Assembly (NCBI RefSeq): GCF_036346595.1
Contig: NZ_CP107834.1
Coordinates: forward strand, 4,836,001-4,900,000
Direction of reading: 5' to 3'
From: Streptomyces sp. NBC_00525
GTDB lineage: Bacteria; Actinomycetota; Actinomycetes; Streptomycetales; Streptomycetaceae
Length of the DNA stretch: 64,000 nucleotides
In this document: positions 41,756 to 52,225 of the stretch, piece after piece
Layout of the letters: the number at the start of each line of letters is the position of its first letter
Numbering within the stretch: the stretch's first letter is position 1
Translations under genes and position numbers: made by a program
Notes under the pieces: model-generated
The model's input: the letters and a program-made list of their open reading frames with translations, nothing else
Database searches by the model: none
What the model was told of the DNA's origin: nothing

Positions 41756-41849
41756 CCCTCCCGTACGGGTACTGCCGATCCCGCACGGGTAGCCCGAGCC
41801 TCCCGTACGCCTGCCGGGCCTCCCGTACGCGCCGCCGTGCTTCCGCACG
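41722..41849. repeat. Phased CCGYACG repeat array
   Basis: The word CCG(C/T)ACG occurs seven times, starting at 41722, 41741, 41761, 41781, 41803, 41823 and 41843. Spacing is 19, 20, 20, 22, 20 and 20 bp, close to two helical turns. Five of the copies share a longer unit beginning (C)TCCCGTACG. The array starts in the last codons of the SseB-like gene and runs about 95 bp beyond. Confidence 0.7.
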
Positions 41850-41853
41850 CCTG

Positions 41854-42295
41854 TTGAGACGCCCGCCCGGCCCCTTCCGCCGACTCGCCGCACGGGGACA
41901 AAATGTCCCGCGACCGGACAAGTCCTGCTCGACGACCGCCCAAATCGCCACCGCATCACCACAGTTGGGGCCCATGTCCGTTCTGGTGGATTAGCGGCCG
42001 AGTGGTCCGCTCATGCGGCAGGGCTGTCCGGATAGCGGAAGCCCGCGGACCGCATCACGTTTGAGCAAACATTCCCCGTGAGGTCTGGCGGGTGATCACA
42101 ACCGCGTTGAAGACTCCCGGCCAGGAGCGTCCGCCGGTGTACGGGGGTTGTACCCGAGGACATCCCGCGGACACCTCAACACGTCCGCCGCACCGAACAT
42201 TTCAGCCGCACCCGATGCCGCGGCCGAGACACGCGCCAGGCCGTCACCGCGGCGAGCAAGGGCCGGCCACCGCCGGCGGGAGGGTCAAGGGCACT
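41854..42295 (+). promoter_or_regulatory. Upstream region of oligopeptide operon with inverted repeats
   Basis: This gap of about 440 bp carries no convincing gene. It has GGGACA-AAA-TGTCCC (41895-41909), the related GGAC-AA-GTCC (41916-41925) and GTTTG-AG-CAAAC (42059-42070). The first two share a GGACA half-site and lie about 18 bp apart centre to centre, like paired operator sites. No standard promoter stands out. Confidence 0.4.
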
Positions 42296-43294
42296 GTGAC
42301 CGCACCGATCGAGACCACCGGATCGGCTGCCGAAGCGCAGCCGGAGGCAGTACTCACGGGAGTCAAGCAGAGCCAGATCGAGGGCCGTTCGCTCGGACGC
42401 ATCGCCTGGACGCGCTTCAAGCGCGACAAGGTGGCGGTGGCGGGCGGCATCGTTGTCATCCTGCTGATCCTGCTCGCCGTGCTGTCCCGGCCCATCCAGG
42501 CCGTCTTCGGCCTCGACCCCAACGAGTTCCACCAGGACCTCATCGACCCCGCGCTGCTCGCGCCCACGGGCGACTGGGGCGGCATCAGCTGGAGCCATCC
42601 GCTGGGCGTCGAGCCGCAGTACGGCCGCGACATCATGACCCGCATCATCGAGGGCTCCTGGGTCTCCATGGTCGTCGCGGTCGGCGCGACCCTGCTCTCC
42701 GTGGTGATCGGTGTCGTCCTCGGCGTCGTCGCCGGCTTCTACGGCGGCTGGGTGGACACCCTCATCAGCCGCACGATGGACACCTTCCTGGCCTTCCCGC
42801 TGCTGCTCTTCGCGATCTCCATCTCGGCCGCGCTGCAGGACGGGGCGTTCGGCCTGGAGGGGCTGCCGCTGCGCATCGCGGTCCTCATCTTCGTGATCGG
42901 CTTCTTCAGCTGGCCGTACATGGGCCGCATCGTGCGGGCCCAGACGATGACCCTGCGCAATCGCGAATTCGTGGAGGCGGCCCGGTCCCTGGGCGCACGC
43001 GGCCCGTTCATCCTCTTCCGGGAACTGCTGCCGAACCTGGTGGCGCCCATCCTCGTCTACTCCACCCTGCTCATCCCCTCGAACATCCTCTTCGAGGCCG
43101 GGCTGAGCTACCTCGGGGTCGGTATCGCGCCGCCGCAGTCCTCCTGGGGCGGGATGCTCACCAACGCGATCCAGTTCTACCGGAACGACCCGATGTACAT
43201 GATCGTGCCGGGCGTGGCCATCTTCGTCACGGTCCTGGCGTTCAACCTGCTGGGTGACGGGCTGCGCGACGCGCTCGACCCCCGTAGCAAGTAG
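42296..43294 (+). CDS. Oligopeptide ABC importer permease (DppC/OppC type)
   Basis: Inner-membrane permease of 332 residues. An N-terminal tail of about 35 residues precedes the OppC N-terminal domain (WTRFKRDKVAVAGGIVV, first helix about 43-65), followed by five helices. The EAA loop reads EFVEAARSLGARGPFILFRELLPN (about 224-247). GTG 42296 is preceded by AAGGG. Here the C-type permease comes first in the operon, then the binding protein, B-type permease and two ATPases, an order different from the classical A-B-C-D-F. Confidence 0.9.
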   Translation: MTAPIETTGSAAEAQPEAVLTGVKQSQIEGRSLGRIAWTRFKRDKVAVAGGIVVILLILLAVLSRPIQAVFGLDPNEFHQDLIDPALLAPTGDWGGISWSHPLGVEPQYGRDIMTRIIEGSWVSMVVAVGATLLSVVIGVVLGVVAGFYGGWVDTLISRTMDTFLAFPLLLFAISISAALQDGAFGLEGLPLRIAVLIFVIGFFSWPYMGRIVRAQTMTLRNREFVEAARSLGARGPFILFRELLPNLVAPILVYSTLLIPSNILFEAGLSYLGVGIAPPQSSWGGMLTNAIQFYRNDPMYMIVPGVAIFVTVLAFNLLGDGLRDALDPRSK

Positions 43295-43365
43295 GAGTCC
43301 GGGCGCTCGCCACCACGGTGGGCGGCAAGCCACGGCAACCATCGATTGAGGGGAATGTCCTTCAG

Positions 43366-45132
43366 GTGAAGACCAGAAAAATGACAGTGGTGGTCGCCAC
43401 GGCTGTGGCCCTGGCGCTGGGAGCGTCCGCGTGCGGCGGCTCCTCGGACGACGACGGCGGCTCCAAGAGCGGCAAGGGCGGCGCGGGCGCCACCGACGCC
43501 GCGCTGACGTCGATCGTCAACAAGTCCTCCGAGAAGGGCGGCACCCTCAAGCTGGAGATGTCCGACGAGCCCGACTCGCTGGACCCCGGCAACACCTACT
43601 ACGGCTGGGTGCAGAACTTCGCCCGCCTGTACGGCCGCAGCCTCACGTCCTTCAAGCCGGCCGCCGGCAAGGACGGACTGGAGATCGTCCCGGACCTCGC
43701 GGAGAGCCTCGGCAAGCCGAGCGCGGACGCGAAGACCTGGACGTACACCCTGAAGAAGGGCCTCAAGTTCGAGGACGGGACCCCGATCACCTCGAAGGAC
43801 GTCAAGTACGCCGTCGAGCGGTCCAACTTCGCGCCGGAGGCCCTGTCCAACGGCCCGACGTACTTCAAGGCCCACCTCGTCGGCGGCGACAAGTACAAGG
43901 GCCCGTACAAGGACAAGAACCCGGACGGCATCGCCTCCATCGAGACGCCGGACGACCGCACGATCGTCTTCAAGCTGAAGGACGCCTTCGCCGACTTCGA
44001 CTACCTGGCGACCTTCTCGCAGACGGCCCCCGTGCCCGCCGCGAAGGACAAGGGCGCCGACTATGTGAAGAACATCGTGTCCTCGGGCCCGTACAAGTTC
44101 GAGTCGTACGAGGAGGGCCGCGGCGCGACCCTCGTCCGCAACGACCAGTGGGACCCGAAGACCGACCCGATCCGCCCGGCCCTGCCGGACAAGGTGACGA
44201 TCCGCTTCAAGGTGAAGCAGGAGACGGTCGACAGCAACCTCATCGCCGACAACATCACCGCCGACGGTGCCGGCACCGGTGTCGCCCCCGCGACCCAGCC
44301 GGACGTGCTGACCAAGCCGAACCTGAAGAAGCAGACCGACAACTCGTACGCGGGCGCCACCTCGTACATCGGTCTGAACGTCAACGTGAAGCCGTTCGAC
44401 AACGTCCACTGCCGCAAGGCCGTCCAGTGGGGTATCGACAAGGCGTCCGTCCAGGCCGCGCAGGGCGGTGACCCGAAGGGCGACGTCGCCACGACGCTGC
44501 TGCCGCCGACCGTCAACGGTTACACCAAGTTCGACCTGTACGAGTCCGCCGGCCACAAGGGCGACGAGGCCAAGGCCAAGGAGGAGCTGAAGCTCTGCGG
44601 CCACGCCGACGGCTTCGACACCAAGATCTCGGCCCGCTCCGACCGCCCCGCCGAGATGGCCATGGTCACCGCGGTGCAGGCCTCGCTCAAGAAGATCGGC
44701 ATCAAGGCCGAGATCAAGAGCTACCCGGCCGGTAAGTACTTCTCGAACTTCGCGGGCAACCCGAGCTACGTCCACTCCAACAAGCTCGGCATGATCATGA
44801 GCGCCTGGGGCGCCGACTGGCCGACCGGCTTCGGCTTCCTGGACCAGATCATCAACGGCTCGGCCATCAAGCCGTCCGGTGGCAACAACGTCCAGGAACT
44901 GAACGACCCGAAGATCAACAAGATGCTCAACGAGGGCATCGCCAACACCGACGACGCCGCGCGCGCCAAGACGTGGGGCGAGGTCGACAAGGCCGTCGCC
45001 GAGAACGCCAGCGTGGTGCCGCTGATCTACCGCAAGAACCTGCTGCTGCGTCCGGTCTCCGCGACGAACGTCACGGTCACCCAGGCCTACCTCGGCATGT
45101 ACGACTACGTGCTGATGGGCTCCGCCAAGTAG
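43366..45132 (+). CDS. Oligopeptide-binding lipoprotein (SBP family 5)
   Basis: Extracellular solute-binding protein of 588 residues anchored by lipid: GTG 43366, short signal peptide with lipobox GASAC (Cys23), then a Ser/Asp/Gly-rich linker. Family 5 features are GGTLKLEMSDEPDSLDP, DGLEIVPDLAESL, YTLKKGLKFEDGTPITSKDVKYAVER and the late segment GMIMSAWGADWPTGFGF. The ligand is most likely an oligo- or dipeptide. A strong hairpin follows the stop, which may allow more copies of this mRNA than of the later genes. Confidence 0.92.
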   Translation: MKTRKMTVVVATAVALALGASACGGSSDDDGGSKSGKGGAGATDAALTSIVNKSSEKGGTLKLEMSDEPDSLDPGNTYYGWVQNFARLYGRSLTSFKPAAGKDGLEIVPDLAESLGKPSADAKTWTYTLKKGLKFEDGTPITSKDVKYAVERSNFAPEALSNGPTYFKAHLVGGDKYKGPYKDKNPDGIASIETPDDRTIVFKLKDAFADFDYLATFSQTAPVPAAKDKGADYVKNIVSSGPYKFESYEEGRGATLVRNDQWDPKTDPIRPALPDKVTIRFKVKQETVDSNLIADNITADGAGTGVAPATQPDVLTKPNLKKQTDNSYAGATSYIGLNVNVKPFDNVHCRKAVQWGIDKASVQAAQGGDPKGDVATTLLPPTVNGYTKFDLYESAGHKGDEAKAKEELKLCGHADGFDTKISARSDRPAEMAMVTAVQASLKKIGIKAEIKSYPAGKYFSNFAGNPSYVHSNKLGMIMSAWGADWPTGFGFLDQIINGSAIKPSGGNNVQELNDPKINKMLNEGIANTDDAARAKTWGEVDKAVAENASVVPLIYRKNLLLRPVSATNVTVTQAYLGMYDYVLMGSAK

Positions 45133-45141
45133 GAACGGACC

Positions 45142-45175
45142 GTCCTCCGGGGGCCGCGCACGGCCCCCGGAGGAC
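45142..45175 (+). terminator. Intra-operon hairpin after the binding-protein gene
   Basis: A 15-bp perfect stem (45142-45156 with 45161-45175) and 4-nt loop, 9 bp past the binding-protein stop and 97 bp before the next gene. This position fits an attenuator or mRNA-stabilising structure, common after binding-protein genes. Confidence 0.7.
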
Positions 45176-45272
45176 ACACCCCCGGACACCGGAAATCCTG
45201 AAAGGCAGGTGAAGGCACGGTGTCGGCCGGGCCGGGTCATCCCCGGCGGGCGGACGCCGGCGCCGGACAGCT

Positions 45273-46279
<1,007 letters not shown>

Positions 46280-46283
<4 letters not shown>

Positions 46284-47365
46284 CCGACGTTTCCAAGACC
46301 GGGACGCCGGGCGGTCCGGCGGCCGGCCGGCCCTCCGGCGACGAGCCCTTCCTCTCCGTGAAGGACCTGCGCATCCACTTCCGCACCGACGACGGCCTGG
46401 TCAAGTCGGTGGACGGGGTCAGCTTCGACGTGAAGCCCGGCAAAACCCTGGGCATCGTCGGCGAGTCCGGCTCCGGCAAGTCCGTCACCTCGCTCGGCAT
46501 CCTGGGCCTGCACCGCACCGCCGCCAACGCCACCATCTCCGGCGAGGTCCTGCTGGACGGCGAGGAACTGCTCGGCGCCACCGACAGCCGGGTGCGCGAG
46601 CTGCGCGGCCGCAAGATGGCCATGATCTTCCAGGACCCGCTCTCCGCGATGCACCCCTACTACACGGTCGGCGCGCAGATCGTGGAGGCGTACCGGGTCC
46701 ACCACAAGGTGAATCGGAAGACGGCCCGCGCCCGCGCCGTCGAGATGCTGGACCGGGTCGGCATCCCCGAGCCGCACAAGCGGGTCGACGCCTACCCGCA
46801 CGAGTTCTCCGGCGGGATGCGCCAGCGCGCGATGATCGCGATGGCCCTGGTCAACAACCCGGAACTGCTCATCGCCGACGAGCCGACCACTGCCCTGGAC
46901 GTGACCGTCCAGGCGCAGATCCTGGACCTCATCCGGGATCTGCAGAAGGAGTTCGGCTCCGCCGTCATCATGATCACCCACGACCTGGGCGTCGTCGCCG
47001 AGATGGCCGACGACCTGCTGGTGATGTACGGCGGCCGGTGCGTCGAGCGCGGCCCGGCCGAGCAGGTCTTCCACCAGCCCCAGCATCCGTACACCTGGGG
47101 TCTGCTCACCTCGATGCCGCGCATCGACCGCGAGGAGACCGAGCGGCTGACCCCGGTCAAGGGCCAGCCCCCGTCGCTGATCAACGTCCCGAGCGGCTGC
47201 GCCTTCAACCCGCGCTGCCCGTACGCGGACATCCCCAAGGACAACCTCACCCGCACGACGCGCCCCGAGCTGGAGCCGGTCGGCGACGGCCACTTCTCCG
47301 CCTGCCACATGGCACCGCAGGAGCGGACCCGGATCTGGACCGAAGAGATTGCGCCGAAGCTGTGA
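46280..47365 (+). CDS. Oligopeptide ABC importer ATPase (DppD/OppD type)
   Basis: ATPase of 361 residues. Walker [12 protein letters not shown] (about 72-82), signature [16 protein letters not shown] (about 176), Walker [17 protein letters not shown] (about 196), and the OppD/F C-terminal domain with clustered cysteines ([15 protein letters not shown]) that in relatives bind an iron-sulfur cluster or metal. GTG 46280 overlaps the permease stop. It forms a pair with the next ATPase. Confidence 0.93.
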
Positions 47366-47397
47366 GCGAGGCGAGCGAGGCGAGCGAGGTGAGTGGC

Positions 47398-48522
47398 ATG
47401 AGCGAGAAGAAGGACGCCCCGGTGCTGGACAAGGACGCGAAGATCCCGGCGCAGGCCACCGACTCGCGCGAGCCGCTGCTCAGGGTCGAGGGCCTGGTCA
47501 AGCACTTCCCGATCCGCAAGGGCCTGCTGCGCCGGCAGTCCGGCGCGGTCAAGGCCGTCGACGGCATCGACTTCGAGGTGTATCCGGGGGAGACCCTGGG
47601 CGTCGTCGGCGAGTCCGGCTGCGGCAAGTCGACCATGGGCCGGCTCATCACCCGGCTGATCGAGCCCACCGGCGGCCGGGTCGAGTTCGACGGCAACGAC
47701 ATCACCCACAAGTCGATGGCGCAGCTGCGGCCGATGCGCCGCGACGTCCAGATGATCTTCCAGGACCCCTACTCGTCGCTGAACCCGCGCCACACCATCG
47801 GCACGATCGTCAGCGCCCCGTTCCGGCTCCAGGGCGTCGAGCCCGAGGGCGGCCTCAAGAACCACGTCCAGGAGCTGCTGTCGCTGGTCGGGCTGAGCCC
47901 CGAGCACTACAACCGCTACCCGCACGAGTTCTCCGGCGGGCAGCGCCAGCGCATCGGCATCGCCCGCGCGCTGGCCCTGCGCCCCAAGCTGGTCGTCGCC
48001 GACGAGCCGGTCTCCGCGCTGGACGTGTCGATCCAGGCCCAGGTGGTCAACCTGCTGGACGACCTCCAGGACGAGCTGGGCCTCACCTATGTGATCATCG
48101 CGCACGACCTCTCCGTGATCCGGCACGTCTCGGACCGGATCGCGGTGATGTACCTGGGCAAGATCGTCGAGCTGGCCGACCGCAAGTCCCTGTACTCGGC
48201 GCCCATGCACCCGTACACCAAGGCCCTGATGTCGGCGGTGCCGGTGCCGGACCCGCGCCGGCGCGGTGCCAAGAGCGAGCGCATCCTGCTCAAGGGCGAT
48301 GTGCCCTCGCCGATCTCGCCGCCCGCCGGCTGCCGGTTCCACACCCGGTGCTGGAAGGCCACGGAGGTCTGCAAGACGCAGGAGCCCCCGCTGATCGCGC
48401 TGCGGACCGGCCACCAGGTGGCCTGCCACCACCCGGAGAACGACGGCCCCGCGGAGAACGACGGCCCCGCGGAGGCGGCCGCGAACGGCTCGAAATCGCC
48501 CGAGGACGGCGCGAAGGAGTAG
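47398..48522 (+). CDS. Oligopeptide ABC importer ATPase (DppF/OppF type)
   Basis: Second ATPase, about 374 residues. Walker [13 protein letters not shown], signature [16 protein letters not shown], Walker [17 protein letters not shown] and the cysteine-bearing C-terminal domain ([14 protein letters not shown]) are all present. I prefer ATG 47398, as GAGGTGA sits 5 nt upstream and matches the 16S tail very well. An alternative GTG at 47362 overlaps the previous stop by 4 bp and would add 12 residues encoded by short GCGAGGCGA repeats. Near the C-terminus, residues about 346-360 contain the repeat NDGPAEN. Confidence 0.9.
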   Translation: MSEKKDAPVLDKDAKIPAQATDSREPLLRVEGLVKHFPIRKGLLRRQSGAVKAVDGIDFEVYPGETLGVVGESGCGKSTMGRLITRLIEPTGGRVEFDGNDITHKSMAQLRPMRRDVQMIFQDPYSSLNPRHTIGTIVSAPFRLQGVEPEGGLKNHVQELLSLVGLSPEHYNRYPHEFSGGQRQRIGIARALALRPKLVVADEPVSALDVSIQAQVVNLLDDLQDELGLTYVIIAHDLSVIRHVSDRIAVMYLGKIVELADRKSLYSAPMHPYTKALMSAVPVPDPRRRGAKSERILLKGDVPSPISPPAGCRFHTRCWKATEVCKTQEPPLIALRTGHQVACHHPENDGPAENDGPAEAAANGSKSPEDGAKE

Positions 48523-48540
48523 TACCGGCACAATTGCCCG

Positions 48541-49200
48541 GTGCTCAACGAACTGTTCACGCCCTCCGTCCAGCACGCGCTCGACATCGCCGGGATCTTC
48601 GTCTTCGCGATCTCGGGCGCCCTGCTCGCCGTACGCAAGAACTTCGATGTCTTCGGCATCGCGGTCCTCGCCGAGGTGACCGCGCTGGGCGGAGGGCTCT
48701 TCCGCGACCTGATCATCGGCGCGGTGCCCCCGGCCGCCTTCACGGACCTGGGCTACTTCACCACCCCGCTGCTCGCCGCCGGCCTGGTCTTCTTCCTCCA
48801 CCCGCACGTGGAGCGCATCCAGGTCGGGGTCAACGTCTTCGACGCGGCCGGGCTCGGGCTGTTCTGCGTCACCGGCACGGTCAAGGCGTACGAGTACGGG
48901 CTCGGCCTCACCGCGTCGGCGGCGCTCGGCCTGGCCACGGCGGTCGGCGGCGGTGTGCTGCGGGACGTGCTGGCCAACGAGGTGCCCTCGCTGCTGCGCT
49001 GGGACCGGGACCTGTACGCGGTGCCCGCCATCGTCGGCGCCACCATGATCGTGCTCTGCATCCGCTTCGACGCGCTGAACGCCCTGACCAGCGGCGCGGC
49101 GGTGATCGCGGCGTTCGTCCTGCGGCTGCTCGCGCTCCGCTTCCACTGGCGGGCCCCGCGCGCCTACAACCGGCGCTCCGCACGGGCGGACGAGGGATGA
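48541..49200 (+). CDS. TRIC-type (YadS/UPF0126) cation channel family protein
   Basis: Integral membrane protein of 219 residues with about seven helices in two repeats of three. Each repeat ends in a Gly-rich motif: [19 protein letters not shown] (about 42-60) and [19 protein letters not shown]. This matches prokaryotic trimeric intracellular cation channels, thought to pass potassium. GTG 48541 lies 18 bp after the transporter operon; CACAAT ends 6 nt before it and no ribosome site is seen, so it may have its own leaderless promoter. Confidence 0.9.
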   Translation: MLNELFTPSVQHALDIAGIFVFAISGALLAVRKNFDVFGIAVLAEVTALGGGLFRDLIIGAVPPAAFTDLGYFTTPLLAAGLVFFLHPHVERIQVGVNVFDAAGLGLFCVTGTVKAYEYGLGLTASAALGLATAVGGGVLRDVLANEVPSLLRWDRDLYAVPAIVGATMIVLCIRFDALNALTSGAAVIAAFVLRLLALRFHWRAPRAYNRRSARADEG

Positions 49201-49291
49201 GGAGCGGGGCGACCGGCACCGGTGGTGGGCCGGCCGATTCCGTACCGGAAAAAGCTACCGCTCAGTAATACAATCGGTGTACGGTGCCTCC

Positions 49292-50128
49292 ATGGCACAG
49301 GCAACCATCGGGGACAGCGAGTTCGACCGGGACACCGCGGTCACCCTGCGCGAAGCGGGCGTCTACGACGCGGAGCTCTCGGCCGGCTGGACGATCATCC
49401 ACGCGGTCAACGGCGGCTACCTGCTGGCCATGCTCGGCCGGGCCCTCGGCGAGGCGCTGCCCCACCCGGACCCGTTCTCCGTCTCGGCGCACTACCTCAC
49501 CGCCTCCGTGCCCGGCCCCGCGGTCATCCGCACCCAGACCGTGCGCACCGGCCGCACCCTCTCCACCGGCCAGGCGTCCCTCTTCCAGTACGCCGAGGAC
49601 GGCACCGAGGTCGAGCGCATCCGCGTCCTCGCCACCTACGGCGACCTGGACGCGCTGACCGACGACGTCCGCACCGCGGCCAAGCCCCCGGCCATCCCGC
49701 CCCGCGAACACTGCCTCGGCCCGAGCGACGGACCCGCGCCCATCCCCGGCAGCTCCGCCATCACCGAACGCCTCGACATCAAGCTCGACCCCGCCACCAT
49801 CGGCTGGGCCATCGGGCAGCCCTCCGGCAAGGGCGAGATGCGCGGCTGGTTCGGGCTGGCCGACGGCCGCGACCCCGACCCGCTCTCCCTGCTGCTCACC
49901 GTGGACGCGCTGCCCCCGACCTCGTTCGAGCTGGGGCTCAAGGGCTGGACCCCGACCGTCGAGCTGACCACCCACATCCGCTGCCGCCCCGCCCCCGGCC
50001 CGCTCCGCGTCTCCATCACCACCCGCAACCTCGCGGGCGGCTTCCTGGAGGAGGACGCAGACGTGTGGGACAGCGCCGACCGCCTGGTCGCCCAGTCCCG
50101 CCAGCTGGCCCGCGCCCCGCGCGACTGA
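49292..50128 (+). CDS. Acyl-CoA thioesterase family protein (double hotdog)
   Basis: Protein of 278 residues resembling TesB-like double-hotdog thioesterases. The N-terminal hotdog has AGWTIIHAVNGGYLLAMLGRAL and PFSVSAHYLTASVPGPAVI; the C-terminal half has GWFGLADGRDPDPLSLLLTVDALPP and WTPTVELTTHIRCRP. ATG 49292 was chosen over 49277 because it lies at the usual N-terminus. Just upstream is an A/T-rich patch with TACAAT as a possible -10 and the palindrome TTCCG-TAC-CGGAA (49237-49249). Substrate chain length is not predictable. Confidence 0.82.
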   Translation: MAQATIGDSEFDRDTAVTLREAGVYDAELSAGWTIIHAVNGGYLLAMLGRALGEALPHPDPFSVSAHYLTASVPGPAVIRTQTVRTGRTLSTGQASLFQYAEDGTEVERIRVLATYGDLDALTDDVRTAAKPPAIPPREHCLGPSDGPAPIPGSSAITERLDIKLDPATIGWAIGQPSGKGEMRGWFGLADGRDPDPLSLLLTVDALPPTSFELGLKGWTPTVELTTHIRCRPAPGPLRVSITTRNLAGGFLEEDADVWDSADRLVAQSRQLARAPRD

Positions 50129-50290
50129 CCCCGTATCCCGCCCTTCCCCGGCACCGGTTCCCGGGCGCCCCGCGGCCCGGTCTGCCGGGGATTCGCGGGC
50201 TCATCGGGGCCGCCGTGCGCGGTGCGCGGGGGCCGGGACCCCATGCGCCCGGCGTACGCCCCACCGGGGGCTCGTAGAATCGGGCCCACC

Positions 50291-51460
50291 ATGGCTTACC
50301 TCGACCACGCCGCGACCACGCCGATGCTGCCGGAGGCGATCGCGGCGATGACCGCGCAGCTCGCCGTCACCGGCAACGCGTCCTCACTCCACGCCGCCGG
50401 ACGCCGGGCCCGCCGTACCGTCGAGGAGTCCCGCGAATCCCTCGCCGAGGCCCTCGGCGCCCGCCCCAGCGAGGTGGTGTTCACCTCCGGCGGCACCGAG
50501 GCCGACAACCTCGCGGTCAAGGGCCTGTACTGGGCCCGCCGCGCCGCCGACCCCCGCCGCACCCGCGTCCTGGCCAGCCCCGTCGAGCACCACGCCGTAC
50601 TCGACGCCGTGGACTGGCTGGCCACCCACGAGGGCGCGCGCGTCGAATACCTCCCCGTCGACCGGTACGGACGCGTCCACCCCGACGCCCTGCGCGAGGC
50701 GGTCCTGCGCGACCCCGACGACCTCGCGCTCATCACCGTCATGTGGGCCAACAACGAGATCGGCACCATCCAGCCGGTCCGCGAACTGGCCGCCGTCGCC
50801 CGCGAGTTCGACGTACCGATGCACGCCGACGCGGTCCAGGCGTTCGGGCAGCTCGACGTGGACTTCGCCGCCTCCGGGCTCGCCGCGATGACCGTCAGCG
50901 CGCACAAGATCGGCGGCCCGACCGGCGTCGGCGCGCTGCTGCTGGGCCGCGAGCACACCCCCGTACCCGTGCTGCACGGCGGCGGGCAGGAGCGCCATGT
51001 CCGCTCCGGCACGCTGGACGTGCCCGGCATCGCCGCGTTCGCCGTGGCCGGAGGGCTGGCCGCCGCCCGGCGCGAGGACTTCGCCCGCGACACCGGCGTC
51101 CTGCGCGACCGGCTGGCCGACGCCGTCCTGGCCGCCGTCCCCGACGCGCTGCTCGGCGGTGACCCCGCCCCCGGCGGCCGGCTGCCCGCCAACGCGCACT
51201 TCACCTTCCCCGGCTGCGAGGGCGACTCGCTCCTGCTGCTGCTGGACGCCCAGGGCATCGAGTGCTCCACCGGCTCCGCCTGCACCGCCGGGATCGCCCA
51301 GCCCAGCCACGTCCTGCTGGCCACCGGCACCGATCCGGACCTGGCCCGTGGCACCCTGCGCTTCTCGCTCGGCCACACCTCCACCGAGCAGGACGTCGAG
51401 GACGTCGCCCGCGCGATCGGCCCCGCCGTCGAACGGGCCCGGACGGCCGGACTCAGCTGA
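50291..51460 (+). CDS. Cysteine desulfurase (IscS/NifS-like)
   Basis: PLP enzyme moving sulfur from cysteine to its own active-site Cys; 389 residues. The N-terminus [14 protein letters not shown] is classic. PLP Lys lies in [15 protein letters not shown] (near 207), and the persulfide Cys in [18 protein letters not shown] (near 330). It is close upstream of mnmA (tRNA 2-thiouridylase, with one opposite-strand gene between), so it is the likely sulfur donor for tRNA thiolation. TAGAAT lies 10 nt before ATG 50291. Confidence 0.93.
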   Translation: MAYLDHAATTPMLPEAIAAMTAQLAVTGNASSLHAAGRRARRTVEESRESLAEALGARPSEVVFTSGGTEADNLAVKGLYWARRAADPRRTRVLASPVEHHAVLDAVDWLATHEGARVEYLPVDRYGRVHPDALREAVLRDPDDLALITVMWANNEIGTIQPVRELAAVAREFDVPMHADAVQAFGQLDVDFAASGLAAMTVSAHKIGGPTGVGALLLGREHTPVPVLHGGGQERHVRSGTLDVPGIAAFAVAGGLAAARREDFARDTGVLRDRLADAVLAAVPDALLGGDPAPGGRLPANAHFTFPGCEGDSLLLLLDAQGIECSTGSACTAGIAQPSHVLLATGTDPDLARGTLRFSLGHTSTEQDVEDVARAIGPAVERARTAGLS

Positions 51461-51483
51461 GAACCCGCGCCGCGCCACCGGGG

Positions 51484-52164
51484 TCAGGCCTTCTCGCGCT
51501 CCGGGGCCGCGGCCGCGCGGCGGACCAGCTCCAGATAGCGGTCCCAGTCCCAGCCCCGGCCCGGATCGGTGTGGTCGGCGCCCGGCACCTCGACATGCCC
51601 GATGATGTGCTCCCGGTCCACCGGAATCCCGTACCGCCCGCATATCGCCGCGGTCAGCGCGGCCGACGACTTGTACATCGCGGTGGTGAAGCCCTGCGGG
51701 CGCTCCACGAAGCCCTCGTGCTCGATGCCTACGCTGCGCTCGTTGTACGAGCGGTTGCCCGCGTGGAACGCCACGTCCAGCTCGCGGACCATCTGCGTCA
51801 CCCGCCCGTCCTTGCGCACCACGTAATGCGCCGCCGCCCGGTGGCCGGGGTCCTGGAAGGCGCGGACCGCGCTGTCGAAGCCGCCCTGCGTGACATGCAC
51901 GACCACCCGGTCGACGCGGTAGTCGTCGGGCCGGTCCGCCCGCCGCCAGTTCGCGTCCGCCGCGGCGACCCAGCGGGCCCGCGCGTAGTCCACCGCGCCC
52001 GGTGTGCGCGGCTTCTCCACGCCGGGCAGCCGCCACCAGGCGCGCTTCAGCCCGTCCCGCGCCAGCGCCGCCGCGCCCACCGCCGTGACGGCGCCGCCGA
52101 TCAGCACCGAGCGCCGGCCGATCCCGCTCCCGGTGCGGGCGCCGTCCGTCCCCTTGGTCCCCAT
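51484..52164 (-). CDS. PGRP-type N-acetylmuramoyl-L-alanine amidase, twin-arginine signal
   Basis: Peptidoglycan amidase of the amidase_2/PGRP family, 226 residues. The N-terminus contains a twin-arginine-like signal GIGRRSVLIGGAVTAVG, suggesting folded export, probably as a membrane-anchored or secreted enzyme. The amidase domain has VVVHVTQGGFDSAVRAFQD (first zinc His) and later AAHYVVRKDG, VAFHAGN, GHVEVPGADHTDPG (second His and acidic ligand). It starts at ATG 52164, divergent from mnmA by 61 bp. Confidence 0.88.
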   Translation of the reverse strand: MGTKGTDGARTGSGIGRRSVLIGGAVTAVGAAALARDGLKRAWWRLPGVEKPRTPGAVDYARARWVAAADANWRRADRPDDYRVDRVVVHVTQGGFDSAVRAFQDPGHRAAAHYVVRKDGRVTQMVRELDVAFHAGNRSYNERSVGIEHEGFVERPQGFTTAMYKSSAALTAAICGRYGIPVDREHIIGHVEVPGADHTDPGRGWDWDRYLELVRRAAAAPEREKA

Positions 52165-52225
52165 GTGACGGACAACGCATATCCGCGAGCGATCGGTTCC
52201 CGCCCCCACGTACCCTGGTGGGGCT

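Noticed and set aside
41722-41849. Phased repeats as a CRISPR array
   Set aside because: Repeat words are only 7 bp, the spacers are about 13 bp, and no cas genes are near.
49237-49249. TTCCG-TAC-CGGAA as terminator of the TRIC gene
   Set aside because: The stem is only 5 bp and is followed by A residues rather than U; it is better viewed as part of the next gene's promoter.
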